Positions 20,620-30,111 of a DNA stretch of 64,000 nt are shown here, in pieces. Source of the stretch: Stutzerimonas stutzeri (GTDB taxonomy: Bacteria > Pseudomonadota > Gammaproteobacteria > Pseudomonadales > Pseudomonadaceae); NCBI GenBank assembly GCA_019056435.1, contig CP077641.1, forward strand, positions 1,922,001-1,986,000, written 5' to 3'. The notes under the pieces were generated by a model. It was not told where the DNA came from. It did not search any database and worked only from the letters and a program-made list of their open reading frames with translations. The position numbers were made by a program, and so were the translations under genes. Position 1 is the first letter of the stretch, and each line of letters starts with the position of its first letter.

Positions 20620-23145
20620 ATGGCCGATTGGCAATCCCTCGACCCCGAGGCCGCACGTGAAGCGGAAAAGTATGACAACCCCATCCCCAGCCGCGAGCTG
20701 ATCCTTCAGCACCTGAGCGAGCGCGGCTCACCAGCGACCAGGGAACAACTGGTCGATGAGTTCGGACTGGATTCCGAAGACGATATCGAAGCGCTGCGCC
20801 GCCGACTGCGCGCGATGGAGCGTGACGGTCAGCTGATCTATACCCGGCGCGGCACCTATGCCCCGGTGGACAAGCTTGACCTGGTGTGCGGTCGCGTGAG
20901 CGGCCACCGCGATGGCTTTGGCTTCCTCATTCCCGATGATGGCAGCGACGATCTGTTTCTGAGCCCCGCCCAGATGCGCCTGGTGTTCGATGGCGACCGC
21001 TGTCTTGCGCGCGTTGCCGGGCTGGATCGTCGCGGTCGCCGCGAAGGCGCCATCGTCGAGGTGATCAGTCGTGCCCACGAGACTATCGTCGGGCGCTATC
21101 AGGAAGAGAACGGCATCGGTTTCGTCCTGGCCGACAATCCGAAAATCCAGCAGGAGGTGCTTGTCACCGCTGGACGCTCCCTGGACGCCAAGCCCGGGCA
21201 GTTCGTGGAAATCAAGATCACCCATTGGCCAACGCAGCGTTTCCAGCCGCAGGGCGACGTCATCGAGGTGATCGGTAACTACATGGCACCGGGCATGGAA
21301 ATCGACGTGGCGCTGCGCAGCTTCGACATTCCCTATATCTGGCCCGAGGCGGTTGAGCGCGAGGCAGCGAAGCTCAAGCCTGAAGTCGAGGAAAAGGACA
21401 AGCAGAAGCGTATCGATCTGCGCCATCTGCCCTTCGTAACCATCGATGGTGAAGACGCGCGCGATTTCGACGACGCGGTCTATTGCGAGAAGCTCAGCGG
21501 CTGGAAGCTGTTCTCCGGCGGCTACCGCCTCTATGTCGCGATCGCCGACGTGTCGCATTACGTGAAGGTTGGTTCGGCGCTCGACAAGGAGGCCGAGCTG
21601 CGCGGCACCTCGGTGTATTTCCCCGAGCGGGTAGTGCCGATGCTGCCGGAGGCACTCTCCAATGGCCTCTGCTCGCTGAATCCCCATGTCGATCGCCTGG
21701 CCATGGTCTGCGAGATCACGCTGAACAAGTCGGGGAAGATGACCGACTACCAGTTCTATGAAGCGGTGATTCATTCCCATGCCCGCCTGACCTACAACAA
21801 GGTCAGCTGCATGCTGGAGCAGCCCGCATCCGCGGAAGGCAAGCGCCTGACTGGCGAATATGCCCAGGTGCTGCCGCATCTCAAGCAGCTTCATGCGCTG
21901 TACAAGGTTCTTCTCAAAGCACGTCATGCGCGCGGCGCGATCGATTTCGAAACCCAGGAAACCCGTATCGTTTTTGGTGCCGGTCGCAAGATCGCCGAGA
22001 TCCGGCCGACGGAGCGCAACGATGCGCACAAGCTCATCGAGGAGTGCATGCTGTGCGCCAACGTGGCCACCGCACATTTCCTTCAGGACCATGGCGTCCC
22101 TGGACTTTATCGGGTCCACGACGGGCCACCGCTGGAGCGTCAGGAAAAATTGCGCGCCTTCCTCGGCGAGCTCGGGCTGACCCTGCACAAGGGGAAAGAA
22201 GGGCCGACGCCGAAGGACTATCAGGCATTGCTCGAGCGCATCCAGGGTCGACCCGACTTCAACGTCATTCAGACCGTCATGCTGCGGTCGCTGAGCCAGG
22301 CGGTCTACAGCCCGAACAACAATGGTCACTTTGGGCTCAACTATGAGGCCTACGCGCACTTTACCTCGCCCATTCGCCGCTACCCGGACCTGTTGATTCA
22401 CCGCGCCATTCGCAGTGTGATTCGCTCTCGCCGCGAGACCTCGCATGTTCGCCGCGCGGGTGCGAGCAGCATGCCGAAGGCGCGCATCTACCCGTATGAC
22501 GAGGCGTCGCTCGAGCAACTTGGCGAGCAATGCTCCATGACTGAGCGCCGCGCCGATGAGGCAACCCGCGACGTGGTCAACTGGCTCAAGTGCGAGTTCA
22601 TGAAGGATCGCGTGGGCGAGAGCTTCCCGGGCGTCATCACTGCGGTGACGGGGTTCGGTCTGTTCGTCGAGCTCACCGATATCTACGTTGAAGGGTTGGT
22701 TCATGTCACGGCAATGCCGGGCGACTACTACCATTTCGATCCGCTGCATCATCGCCTGTCCGGCGAGCGCAGCGGGCGCAGCTTCCGCCTCGGCGACAGC
22801 GTCGAGGTTCGCGTCATGCGGGTCGACCTGGATGAGCGCAAGATCGACTTCGAGCTTATCGGTGGTGGCAGCCGAGTCGGCATTGCCGAACGCAATGCCA
22901 CGGGCGAGCGCGAGCGTAAGTCCGAGCGGCCAGCGCGCGGCAAAAAGACGAGCGGCGCGAAGGACAAGGCAGACGTCAGCGCCGAGGTGCTCAAGAGTCG
23001 GGAGATGAAAAAGGCGCTGCTTTCCGAGGCCAAAGACAAGGGAGTCGCCGGCAAGCCGAAGCGCGGCAGTTCGAAGGCGAAGGGCGAGGGTGCCACGCGT
23101 AGCAAATCGGACGCGCCACGCAGCAAGCGTAAGGCGAAGTCATGA
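20620..23145 (+). CDS. rnr: Ribonuclease R
   Basis: Processive 3'-5' exoribonuclease degrading structured RNA. It is 841 aa: N-terminal winged-helix domain (residues ~20-95), cold-shock domains, RNB catalytic domain with DGEDARDFDDAV (catalytic Asp cluster) and the HFTSPIRRYPDL motif, an S1 domain (~640-725), and a Lys/Arg-rich tail of ~110 residues. AAAGGTG precedes the ATG. Its stop overlaps rlmB as ATGA, so the two are co-transcribed. Confidence 0.95.
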   Translation: MADWQSLDPEAAREAEKYDNPIPSRELILQHLSERGSPATREQLVDEFGLDSEDDIEALRRRLRAMERDGQLIYTRRGTYAPVDKLDLVCGRVSGHRDGFGFLIPDDGSDDLFLSPAQMRLVFDGDRCLARVAGLDRRGRREGAIVEVISRAHETIVGRYQEENGIGFVLADNPKIQQEVLVTAGRSLDAKPGQFVEIKITHWPTQRFQPQGDVIEVIGNYMAPGMEIDVALRSFDIPYIWPEAVEREAAKLKPEVEEKDKQKRIDLRHLPFVTIDGEDARDFDDAVYCEKLSGWKLFSGGYRLYVAIADVSHYVKVGSALDKEAELRGTSVYFPERVVPMLPEALSNGLCSLNPHVDRLAMVCEITLNKSGKMTDYQFYEAVIHSHARLTYNKVSCMLEQPASAEGKRLTGEYAQVLPHLKQLHALYKVLLKARHARGAIDFETQETRIVFGAGRKIAEIRPTERNDAHKLIEECMLCANVATAHFLQDHGVPGLYRVHDGPPLERQEKLRAFLGELGLTLHKGKEGPTPKDYQALLERIQGRPDFNVIQTVMLRSLSQAVYSPNNNGHFGLNYEAYAHFTSPIRRYPDLLIHRAIRSVIRSRRETSHVRRAGASSMPKARIYPYDEASLEQLGEQCSMTERRADEATRDVVNWLKCEFMKDRVGESFPGVITAVTGFGLFVELTDIYVEGLVHVTAMPGDYYHFDPLHHRLSGERSGRSFRLGDSVEVRVMRVDLDERKIDFELIGGGSRVGIAERNATGERERKSERPARGKKTSGAKDKADVSAEVLKSREMKKALLSEAKDKGVAGKPKRGSSKAKGEGATRSKSDAPRSKRKAKS

Positions 23146-23896
23146 GCGACCTGGAAAGAATCTACGGCTTGCATGCCGTGGAGGCGTTGCTTCGTCACCA
23201 CCCGAAACGAGTCAAGCAGATCTGGCTCGCCGAGGGGCGTGGAGATCCGCGTGTCCAGGCGTTGCTGCAACTGGCTGGGCAAGCGAAGGTTCGCGTCGGT
23301 CAGTGCGAGCGACGTGAAATGGACGCCTGGGTCGAGGGCGTGCACCAGGGCGTGATTGCCGAAGTCAGCCCCAGTCAGGTTTGGGGCGATGCGATGCTCG
23401 ATGAGTTGCTCGATCGGACTGAAGCGCCGCCATTGCTGTTGGTGCTCGACGGTGTGACCGACCCCACAATCTCGGTGCCTGCCTGCGCACGGCCGATGCG
23501 GCCGGGGCGCTGGCGGTGATCATCCCCAAGGACAAGTCGGCAACGCTCAACGCAACCGTGCGCAAGGTGGCCTGTGGGGCTGCTGAAGTGATGCCGCTCG
23601 TCGCCGTGACGAACCTGGCTCGCACGTTGGAGAAGTTGCAGCAGCGTGGCTTGTGGGTCGTCGGGACGGCGGGCGAGGCCGAGCAGGAACTCTACGATCA
23701 GGACCTGAGCGGGCCGACGGTGCTGGTGATGGGTGCCGAGGGTAAAGGCATGCGCCGGTTGACGCGCGAGCATTGCGACTTTCTGGTGCGCCTGCCGATG
23801 GCGGGCAGCGTCAGCAGCCTCAATGTGTCGGTCGCGACCGGTGTCTGCCTGTTCGAGGCACAGCGCCAACGGCGCCGCGGTAGGCCTGCGAGCTGA
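23142..23896 (+). CDS. rlmB: 23S rRNA (guanosine-2'-O-)-methyltransferase RlmB, frameshifted as sequenced
   Basis: SpoU-family methyltransferase acting on G2251 of 23S rRNA. It starts [17 protein letters not shown] with an N-terminal substrate-binding domain. The frame breaks in LVLDGVTDP at CCCC 23462-23465; adding one C gives [17 protein letters not shown], the conserved SPOUT motif 1, and joins the second part with MGAEGKGMR and [15 protein letters not shown]. The restored length is 251 aa, normal for RlmB. ATGA overlap with rnr. A homopolymer error is likely. Confidence 0.9.
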
Positions 23897-24072
23897 AGCG
23901 CCCGCCTGCGCCCTGCTCGGTGCAGGGCGTTCCGAACCAGATCGCATGCCTTGCGGTCAATTGTCGATCCCGTGCCGTCGAGGCAACCCTTGCCCTTCAG
24001 TTGCACTTGCCCGGCTCTGGTCTGGCGCATGAGCCGCATCCGGCCGTGCCAGGCCAGCATCATGGAGGTTGT

Positions 24073-26229
24073 ATGCCGCAACGCCCGCCTTTCGAGGCCC
24101 TGTTCAGGGTTTCCCCGAACGCCTACCTGTTGCTGGATCGGGATCTGGTGATCCTCGATGCCAACGATGCCTATCTGAAACTCACCGCACGCGCACTCGA
24201 CGATATCGTCGGCAAGCGGATACACGATGCTTTTTCCGCAGACCCCGACGCACCTGAGACAACGCATGTCGATGAGTTGCTGGATTCCTTTGCCCGGGTG
24301 CTGCGCACGCGAGCGGTCGACAGCCTGCCGGTGATCCGCTATTCGATCCTCGTAGGGGGCGCCCATCAGGATCGCTACTGGAGTGCGACGCACACGCCCT
24401 TGCTGGATGAGAGTGGCGAGGTTGCCACCATCCTGCAGCACACCGTGGACATTACCGAATTGCAATCGCTGAAGGAGTCACTGCGTTCGGTCGAGGCGGG
24501 AGGCCAGCCATCGCAGCAGATCGAGGCGGGGATCATGTCTCGCGCCAGGTTGATGCAGAGCGAAGGCAATCAGCTTCGGCAACTCTTTGCGCAGGCTCCG
24601 GGGTTTGCCTGTTTTCTGCGCGGGCCCGACCATGTGTTCGAGTTGGCCAATGCCGCCTACGAGGCGTTGACCGGGCATCGCCCGTTGATCGGTCGCACGG
24701 TACGCGATGCGTTGCCGGAACTCGAAGGCCAGGTGTTCATCGGCTTACTGGACCAGGTCTACAACACCGGTCAGCCCTATATTGGGCGTGGCATGCGCGC
24801 CTTGATTCGACGCCACCCCGGCACCGAGCCGGAGGAGGTCTACGTCGATTTCGTGTATCAACCCATCATCGAGCGCGACGGTAAGGCGTCGGGCATCTTT
24901 GTATTGGGCAGCGACGTGACCGAGCAGCATCGCAGCCAGCAGGAGCTCCAGGCGCACCGCGACCACCTCGAAGAGCTGGTTCGCGAGCGAACCCAGGAAC
25001 TGGTGCAGAGCGAGTCCGAGCGCCGGACGGCGGAAGCAGCGCTGATGCAGGCTCAGAAACTCGAGGCCGTCGGCAAGCTGACCGGTGGGATCGCCCATGA
25101 TTTCAACAATATGTTGCAGGTCATCGGGGGCAACCTGCAGTTGTTGCGGCGCAATCTGGGAACCGATGAAACGGCGCTCCGGCGGCTGGAGTCCGCGGTC
25201 GGTGGCGTGGAGAAGGGCGCGCGTCTGGCTTCGCAGCTGCTGGCTTTCGCCAGTCGTCAGCCCTTGCTGCCTCGGGAAGTCGATCTGGGTGAGCTGCTCG
25301 ATCAGATGAGTGAACTGCTCAACGGTGCGCTGGGGCGCGCCGTGCGGCTGGATATCGACACTCAGGCTGGGCTGTGGCCGGTCTCGGCGGACATCGGCAA
25401 TCTTCAGGCGGCGATCCTTAACCTCGCGGTCAATGCCCGGGAGGCCATGGCGGGCGGCGGTGAGCTCAGGTTGCGCCTGCGCAACCAGACGTTCGATGCT
25501 GCGGCACTCGTCGGCCACCCGGATGCGGTGCCGGGGGATTATGTGGAGCTGAGCGTGATCGATCAGGGCGAAGGCATGCAGCCAGACGTCCTGTCCCGCG
25601 CCTTCGAGCCTTTCTTCACTACGCGACAGGCAAGTAACGCCTCCGGACTGGGGCTGAGCATGGTCTACGGCTTCGTCAGGCAGAGCGGCGGCTTCGTTGA
25701 TCTGGAAAGTGAGGCGGGGGCCGGGACGGTGGTGCGCATCTGCCTGCCGCGCGACGCCTCGGCGCCGAGCCAGGCACCCCTCGCCTCGACTGCCTCGTTT
25801 GACGAAGGTGCGAGCGCGGTGGCGGAGGCTGCGCTACCTGCATCCGGCGAGGCAGGCGTCCTGAAGATTCTCTTCGTCGAGGACGACCCGACCCTGCGCA
25901 TGCTGACCGGGGAGGTGATGGAGGAGCTTGGCCATCAGGTAAGTCCATGCGATTCGGCCGAGGAAGCGCTCGAACAGCTCGCTCGACGCGAATTCGATGT
26001 GCTGCTCACCGATGTCGGCCTTGCCGGCATGAGCGGCATCGAGCTGGCGCGCCAGGCGCGGGCGCGTCATCCGTCGCTGAGTATCGTCATCGCCTCGGGC
26101 TATCCGGTCGATGCGCGCCAGGAAGGGCTGGAGGGGCTGAAGTCGATGCTCAAGCCCTACGACATTCAGCAGGTGCGCACGCTGCTTGATGGCATCCGAG
26201 ACGATCGCACGGGTGGGGTGCAATGCTGA
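24073..26229 (+). CDS. PAS-domain hybrid sensor histidine kinase
   Basis: Soluble hybrid kinase of 718 aa with no transmembrane segment. Order: two PAS-like sensor domains (residues ~5-135 and ~165-295), a coiled linker (~295-330), HisKA with His342 in IAHDFNNML, HATPase with the N-box NLAVNAREAMAGG and G-boxes DQGEGM and GLGLSMVYGF, then a receiver domain with Asp647 in LLTDVGLAGMSG. The start at 24073 follows GGAGG; the frame is open back to 23920. It is not part of the usual rlmB-rpsF neighbourhood. No cognate regulator is adjacent, so its input and target are unknown. Confidence 0.85.
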   Translation: MPQRPPFEALFRVSPNAYLLLDRDLVILDANDAYLKLTARALDDIVGKRIHDAFSADPDAPETTHVDELLDSFARVLRTRAVDSLPVIRYSILVGGAHQDRYWSATHTPLLDESGEVATILQHTVDITELQSLKESLRSVEAGGQPSQQIEAGIMSRARLMQSEGNQLRQLFAQAPGFACFLRGPDHVFELANAAYEALTGHRPLIGRTVRDALPELEGQVFIGLLDQVYNTGQPYIGRGMRALIRRHPGTEPEEVYVDFVYQPIIERDGKASGIFVLGSDVTEQHRSQQELQAHRDHLEELVRERTQELVQSESERRTAEAALMQAQKLEAVGKLTGGIAHDFNNMLQVIGGNLQLLRRNLGTDETALRRLESAVGGVEKGARLASQLLAFASRQPLLPREVDLGELLDQMSELLNGALGRAVRLDIDTQAGLWPVSADIGNLQAAILNLAVNAREAMAGGGELRLRLRNQTFDAAALVGHPDAVPGDYVELSVIDQGEGMQPDVLSRAFEPFFTTRQASNASGLGLSMVYGFVRQSGGFVDLESEAGAGTVVRICLPRDASAPSQAPLASTASFDEGASAVAEAALPASGEAGVLKILFVEDDPTLRMLTGEVMEELGHQVSPCDSAEEALEQLARREFDVLLTDVGLAGMSGIELARQARARHPSLSIVIASGYPVDARQEGLEGLKSMLKPYDIQQVRTLLDGIRDDRTGGVQC

Positions 26230-26259
26230 GGGGACTGGTCAAACATTCACCAGATCGCC

Positions 26260-26288
26260 TTGCGCAGGCGGGCGCGCTTCAATAGAAT
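26260..26288 (+). promoter_or_regulatory. Promoter of the rpsF operon
   Basis: TTGCGC (26260-26265), 17-bp spacer, TAGAAT (26283-26288), about 118 bp before rpsF. This fits a strong sigma-70 promoter for a ribosomal protein operon. Confidence 0.65.
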
Positions 26289-26295
26289 TGCGCCC

Positions 26296-26338
26296 CTTGC
26301 CCGAACGGCAGGCGTTTTCGCGCCCCGCTGTCGGCAAG
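26296..26338 (+). promoter_or_regulatory. Possible S6:S18 autoregulatory leader of rpsF
   Basis: CTTGCC (26296-26301) pairs with GGCAAG (26333-26338), enclosing an inner GGCG/CGCC hairpin with unpaired C, GA and A bases. Position and partial shape fit the known S6:S18 mRNA leader that represses rpsF operons. The exact motif match was not verified. Confidence 0.4.
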
Positions 26339-26406
26339 ACAACATCCTGATTCACTCCTTGCCTGATCCGCGCCAAGCGGCAGGCTGCAACCCGTAAGGA
26401 GCAACA

Positions 26407-26829
26407 ATGCGTCATTACGAAATCATCTTCCTGGTCCACCCTGACCAGAGCGAGCAGGTCGGTGGCATGGTGGAGCGTTACACCAAGCTGATCGAAGAAG
26501 ACGGTGGCAAGATCCATCGTCTGGAAGACTGGGGTCGTCGTCAGCTGGCCTATGCCATCGACAACGTGCACAAGGCTCACTACGTGATGCTGAACGTCGA
26601 ATGCAGCGGCAAGGCCCTGGCCGAGCTGGAAGACAACTTCCGCTACAACGATGCCGTCATCCGTAACCTGGTCATCCGTCGCGACGAAGCCGTGACCGAG
26701 CAGTCCGAAATGCTCAAGGCCGAGGAAAACCGTAGCGAACGCCGCGAGCGTCGTGATCGCCCTGAAACTGACAATGTCAACGAAAACGACAATGACAGCG
26801 ACAGCCGCGACAACAACGCGGACGAGTAA
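26407..26829 (+). CDS. rpsF: 30S ribosomal protein S6
   Basis: Small-subunit protein binding 16S rRNA with S18. It is 140 aa: [18 protein letters not shown] and the [11 protein letters not shown] segment are typical. The C-terminal ~35 residues are a low-complexity Arg/Glu then Asn/Asp-rich tail, a known variable feature. TAAGGAG lies upstream. It is first in the rpsF-rpsR-DUF2232-rplI unit. Confidence 0.96.
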   Translation: MRHYEIIFLVHPDQSEQVGGMVERYTKLIEEDGGKIHRLEDWGRRQLAYAIDNVHKAHYVMLNVECSGKALAELEDNFRYNDAVIRNLVIRRDEAVTEQSEMLKAEENRSERRERRDRPETDNVNENDNDSDSRDNNADE

Positions 26830-26857
26830 TCCACGGACCTATTGAGGAGCCTATTTC

Positions 26858-27088
26858 ATGGCACGTTTTTTCCGTCGTCGTAAGTTCTGCCGTTTCACTG
26901 CAGAAAACGTGAAAGAGATCGACTACAAGGATCTCAACACACTGAAAGCCTACATTTCCGAAACCGGCAAGATCGTTCCTAGCCGCATCACCGGAACCAA
27001 GGCACGTTATCAGCGCCAGCTGGCTACCGCGATCAAGCGCGCTCGTTTCCTGGCCCTGTTGCCCTACACCGACAGCCACGGTCGTTGA
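26858..27088 (+). CDS. rpsR: 30S ribosomal protein S18
   Basis: Binds S6 in the small subunit platform. It is 76 aa starting [13 protein letters not shown], ending [16 protein letters not shown], full family length. It lies 28 bp after rpsF in the same operon. Confidence 0.96.
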   Translation: MARFFRRRKFCRFTAENVKEIDYKDLNTLKAYISETGKIVPSRITGTKARYQRQLATAIKRARFLALLPYTDSHGR

Positions 27089-27122
27089 TCGAACTGTTCG
27101 ACAGAAGTAAAGGATAGATCGC

Positions 27123-28016
27123 ATGCGCGCCCTGGCTGATTTCATCATGCGCGGCCGTATGCAAGCCATCGTCGTGGTGGCTGCCTCCGCGGCGCTGCCG
27201 ATGTTGTTCTGGCTGTGTGCGGCGGCGGGTAGTCTGGTGTTGTTGCGCCGTGGTCTACGCGATGCGCTGGGTGTTCTGGTCTGGGCTGTGGTGCCCGCCT
27301 GCATCTGGTGGTATTTCGGCGATCCGCGCACCTTGCTGGTCTTGCTGGGGTCGTTTGGTCTGGCGTGGTTGTTGCGCGATCAGGCGTCCTGGTCCCGTGT
27401 GATGCTGTGTAGCGTGGGGCTCGGGTTGTTGTATGCCTGGGCGCTCGGGGTGGTTTTCGGTGAGCCGATCGCCGCACTCGCCACGGAGTTGCAGAAGGTA
27501 TTGCCCGACATGCTGTCGGACGCGTACCAGCAACTCTCGACGGACGAGCAGGCGCGACTGGGTTCGCTGCTGACTCCGGTGTTGACCGGCCTGTTGGCGG
27601 CCTTGCTGCAGATCGCAACTGTGCTCAGCCTGATGCTGGGCCGCTACTGGCAGGCGGTGTTGTACAACCCGGGTGGGTTCGGCCTGGAATTCAGGGCTCT
27701 ACGGCTTTCGTCGCTGCCGGCGATGTTGCTGTTGATGGGCATCCTGCTGGGGCCGAGCTTGGGCGTACAGATGGCAATGGTGGCGCCGTTGTGCAGTGTT
27801 CCGCTGGTATTTGCCGGTGTGGCGTTGCTTCACGGGCTGGTCAAGCAAGGGCGTATGGCCCGGTTCTGGCTGGTCGGGTTCTATGTGGCGCTCGTGCTGT
27901 TCATGCAATTGGTTTATCCGCTACTGGCCGTTTTGGCCGTTGTCGACAGCTTGTTTGATTTTCGCGGTCGCGCATCTCGTGATGACGATGCGGGTCCTGC
28001 GGACGGTGAAGGTTAA
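27123..28016 (+). CDS. DUF2232-type integral membrane protein
   Basis: Conserved membrane protein of unknown function, 297 aa, with about eight hydrophobic helices; the last lies near residues 255-278 (FYVALVLFMQLVYPLLAVLAV), followed by an acidic tail. It occupies the usual position between rpsR and rplI in Pseudomonas, 34 bp after rpsR and 21 bp before rplI, so it is co-expressed with ribosomal proteins. No catalytic motif is recognised; the DUF2232/YybS-like assignment comes from context and topology. Confidence 0.75.
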   Translation: MRALADFIMRGRMQAIVVVAASAALPMLFWLCAAAGSLVLLRRGLRDALGVLVWAVVPACIWWYFGDPRTLLVLLGSFGLAWLLRDQASWSRVMLCSVGLGLLYAWALGVVFGEPIAALATELQKVLPDMLSDAYQQLSTDEQARLGSLLTPVLTGLLAALLQIATVLSLMLGRYWQAVLYNPGGFGLEFRALRLSSLPAMLLLMGILLGPSLGVQMAMVAPLCSVPLVFAGVALLHGLVKQGRMARFWLVGFYVALVLFMQLVYPLLAVLAVVDSLFDFRGRASRDDDAGPADGEG

Positions 28017-28037
28017 AAGTTAAGAGGTAAGGCTCAA

Positions 28038-28484
28038 ATGGAAGTCATCCTGCTGGAAAAAGTCGCAAACCTGGGCAACCTGGGCGACAAGGTAAACGTC
28101 AAGGCCGGCTACGGCCGTAACTACCTGCTGCCACAGCGCAAGGCCACCGCGGCGACCCCGGCGAACATCGCCGAGTTCGAAGCGCGTCGTGCCGAGCTGG
28201 AAAAAGCGGCGGCCGAGCGCAAGGCATCTGCCGAAGCGCGTGCTGCACAGCTGGCCGAGCTAGAAGTCACCATCACCGCCACCGCGGGCGATGAGGGCAA
28301 GCTGTTCGGTTCCATCGGTACTCACGATATCGCTGATGCCCTCACCGCTTCCGGCGTTGAAGTGGCCAAGAGCGAGATCCGCCTGCCGAACGGGACCATC
28401 CGTCAGGTCGGCGAGTACGACGTTGCGGTGCACCTGCACACCGACGTCGAAGCGACCGTGAAGCTGATCGTGGTCGCTGGCTGA
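28038..28484 (+). CDS. rplI: 50S ribosomal protein L9
   Basis: Large-subunit protein with two domains joined by a long helix. It is 148 aa: N-terminal [19 protein letters not shown], a Lys/Ala/Glu-rich helix (residues ~40-75), then the C-terminal domain with [13 protein letters not shown]. It is last in the rpsF operon and followed by a hairpin. Confidence 0.96.
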   Translation: MEVILLEKVANLGNLGDKVNVKAGYGRNYLLPQRKATAATPANIAEFEARRAELEKAAAERKASAEARAAQLAELEVTITATAGDEGKLFGSIGTHDIADALTASGVEVAKSEIRLPNGTIRQVGEYDVAVHLHTDVEATVKLIVVAG

Positions 28485-28528
28485 AGCCAGTCGTCGTCTG
28501 GCACCCTGGGTGCCTGACGCGTAACATC

Positions 28529-28562
28529 GGGCACGTTTCCACGCAAGTGGAGCGTGCCCTTT
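28529..28562 (+). terminator. Terminator-like hairpin after rplI
   Basis: GGGCACG pairs with CGTGCCC and inner CCAC with GTGG around a GCAA loop, followed by TTT. It lies between rplI and dnaB; a second small hairpin (GGCACC/GGTGCC) sits at 28499-28513. Confidence 0.65.
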
Positions 28563-28593
28563 GTCTTTCTGAACCTACTGATTCACGAGTGCC

Positions 28594-29988
28594 ATGAACG
28601 ACATCAGCCTCCCACAGCAATACGATCTGGAAACTGCCGCCCTCAAGGTGCCGCCGCATTCGATCGAGGCCGAGCAGGCCGTGCTGGGCGGTCTGATGCT
28701 CGATAACAATGCCTGGGAGCGCGTGCTCGATCAGGTCTCCGATGGCGACTTCTATCGCCACGATCATCGCCTCATCTTCCGCGCCATCTTCGCCCTGGCC
28801 GAACGCAACTCGCCGTTCGACGTGGTGACGCTCTCCGAACAGCTCGACAAGGAAGGCCACCTGGCGCAGGTCGGTGGGCTGGCCTACCTTGGCGAACTGG
28901 CCAAGAACACGCCGTCGGTGGCAAACATCAAGGCCTACGCGCAAATCATTCGCGAGCGGGCGACGCTGCGCCAGCTGATCGGCATCAGCAACGAGATCGC
29001 CGACAGCGCCTATGCCCCGCAGGGCCGCACCGGCGAGGAAATCCTCGACGAAGCCGAGCGACTGATCTTCCAGATCGCCGAAGCGCGGCCGAAGACCGGA
29101 GGCCCGGTCGGGATCAACGACATCCTGGTCAAAGCCATCGATCGGATCGATACCCTGTTCAACGCCGGTGAGGCGATCACCGGCTTGTCTACCGGCTTCA
29201 CCGACCTGGACGAGGCGACCAACGGCCTGCAACCAGCGGACCTGATCATCGTTGCGGGGCGCCCGTCGATGGGCAAGACCACCTTCGCCATGAACCTGGT
29301 GGAGAACGCCGTGCTGCGGACCGACAAAGCAGTGCTGGTCTATTCATTGGAGATGCCTTCCGAATCCATCGTCATTCGTATGCTCGCCTCGCTCGGTCGC
29401 ATCGATCAGACCAAGGTGCGGGCCGGTAAGCTCGATGACGACGACTGGCCGCGGCTGACCTCGGCGGTGAATCTGCTCAATGACCGCAAGCTGTTCATCG
29501 ACGATACGGCCGGCATCAGTCCGTCGGAAATGCGCGCGCGCACTCGACGTCTGGCCCGCGAGCACGGCGAAATCGCCATGATCATGGTCGACTACCTGCA
29601 GCTCATGCAGATCCCCGGGTCCAGCGGTGACAACCGTACCAACGAGATTTCGGAAATCTCGCGCTCGCTCAAGGGGCTGGCGAAGGAGTTCAACTGCCCG
29701 GTGATTGCCCTGTCGCAGCTCAACCGCTCGCTGGAGCAACGTCCCAACAAGCGTCCCGTGAACTCCGACCTTCGCGAATCGGGGGCGATCGAGCAGGACG
29801 CGGACATCATCATGTTCGTCTACCGCGACGAGGTGTATCACCCGGAAACCGAGTACAAGGGCGTCGCCGAAATCATCATCGGCAAGCAGCGGAACGGCCC
29901 GATCGGCACCACCCGGCTGGCCTTCCTCGGCAAGTACTCGCGTTTCGAGAACCTCGCGCCGGGCAGCTATCAGTTCGACGACGAGTAG
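28594..29988 (+). CDS. dnaB: Replicative DNA helicase DnaB
   Basis: Hexameric 5'-3' helicase driving the replication fork. It is 464 aa: N-terminal helical domain (residues ~20-120, PHSIEAEQAVLGGLM), linker, then a RecA-like domain with Walker A GRPSMGKTTF, Walker B MIMVDYLQLM and the LSQLNRSLEQR H4 motif. There is no intein. It is followed by alr as in other Pseudomonas. Confidence 0.96.
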   Translation: MNDISLPQQYDLETAALKVPPHSIEAEQAVLGGLMLDNNAWERVLDQVSDGDFYRHDHRLIFRAIFALAERNSPFDVVTLSEQLDKEGHLAQVGGLAYLGELAKNTPSVANIKAYAQIIRERATLRQLIGISNEIADSAYAPQGRTGEEILDEAERLIFQIAEARPKTGGPVGINDILVKAIDRIDTLFNAGEAITGLSTGFTDLDEATNGLQPADLIIVAGRPSMGKTTFAMNLVENAVLRTDKAVLVYSLEMPSESIVIRMLASLGRIDQTKVRAGKLDDDDWPRLTSAVNLLNDRKLFIDDTAGISPSEMRARTRRLAREHGEIAMIMVDYLQLMQIPGSSGDNRTNEISEISRSLKGLAKEFNCPVIALSQLNRSLEQRPNKRPVNSDLRESGAIEQDADIIMFVYRDEVYHPETEYKGVAEIIIGKQRNGPIGTTRLAFLGKYSRFENLAPGSYQFDDE

Positions 29989-30111
29989 TCGCCGCCTCGC
30001 TGGGCGCAGGGGCAGGGCGACGCCCATGTCCCTCGCTGAGTTCCGGTCTGCACGGTCGTGCGGAGCGGAGTAAGATTCCCGCCTCACCCGCCGTTGTACA
30101 GGAACAGTCCC

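Noticed and set aside
20728..22752. 674-codon minus-strand frame opposite rnr
   Set aside because: Mirror of RNase R codon bias; rnr is complete and conserved on the plus strand.
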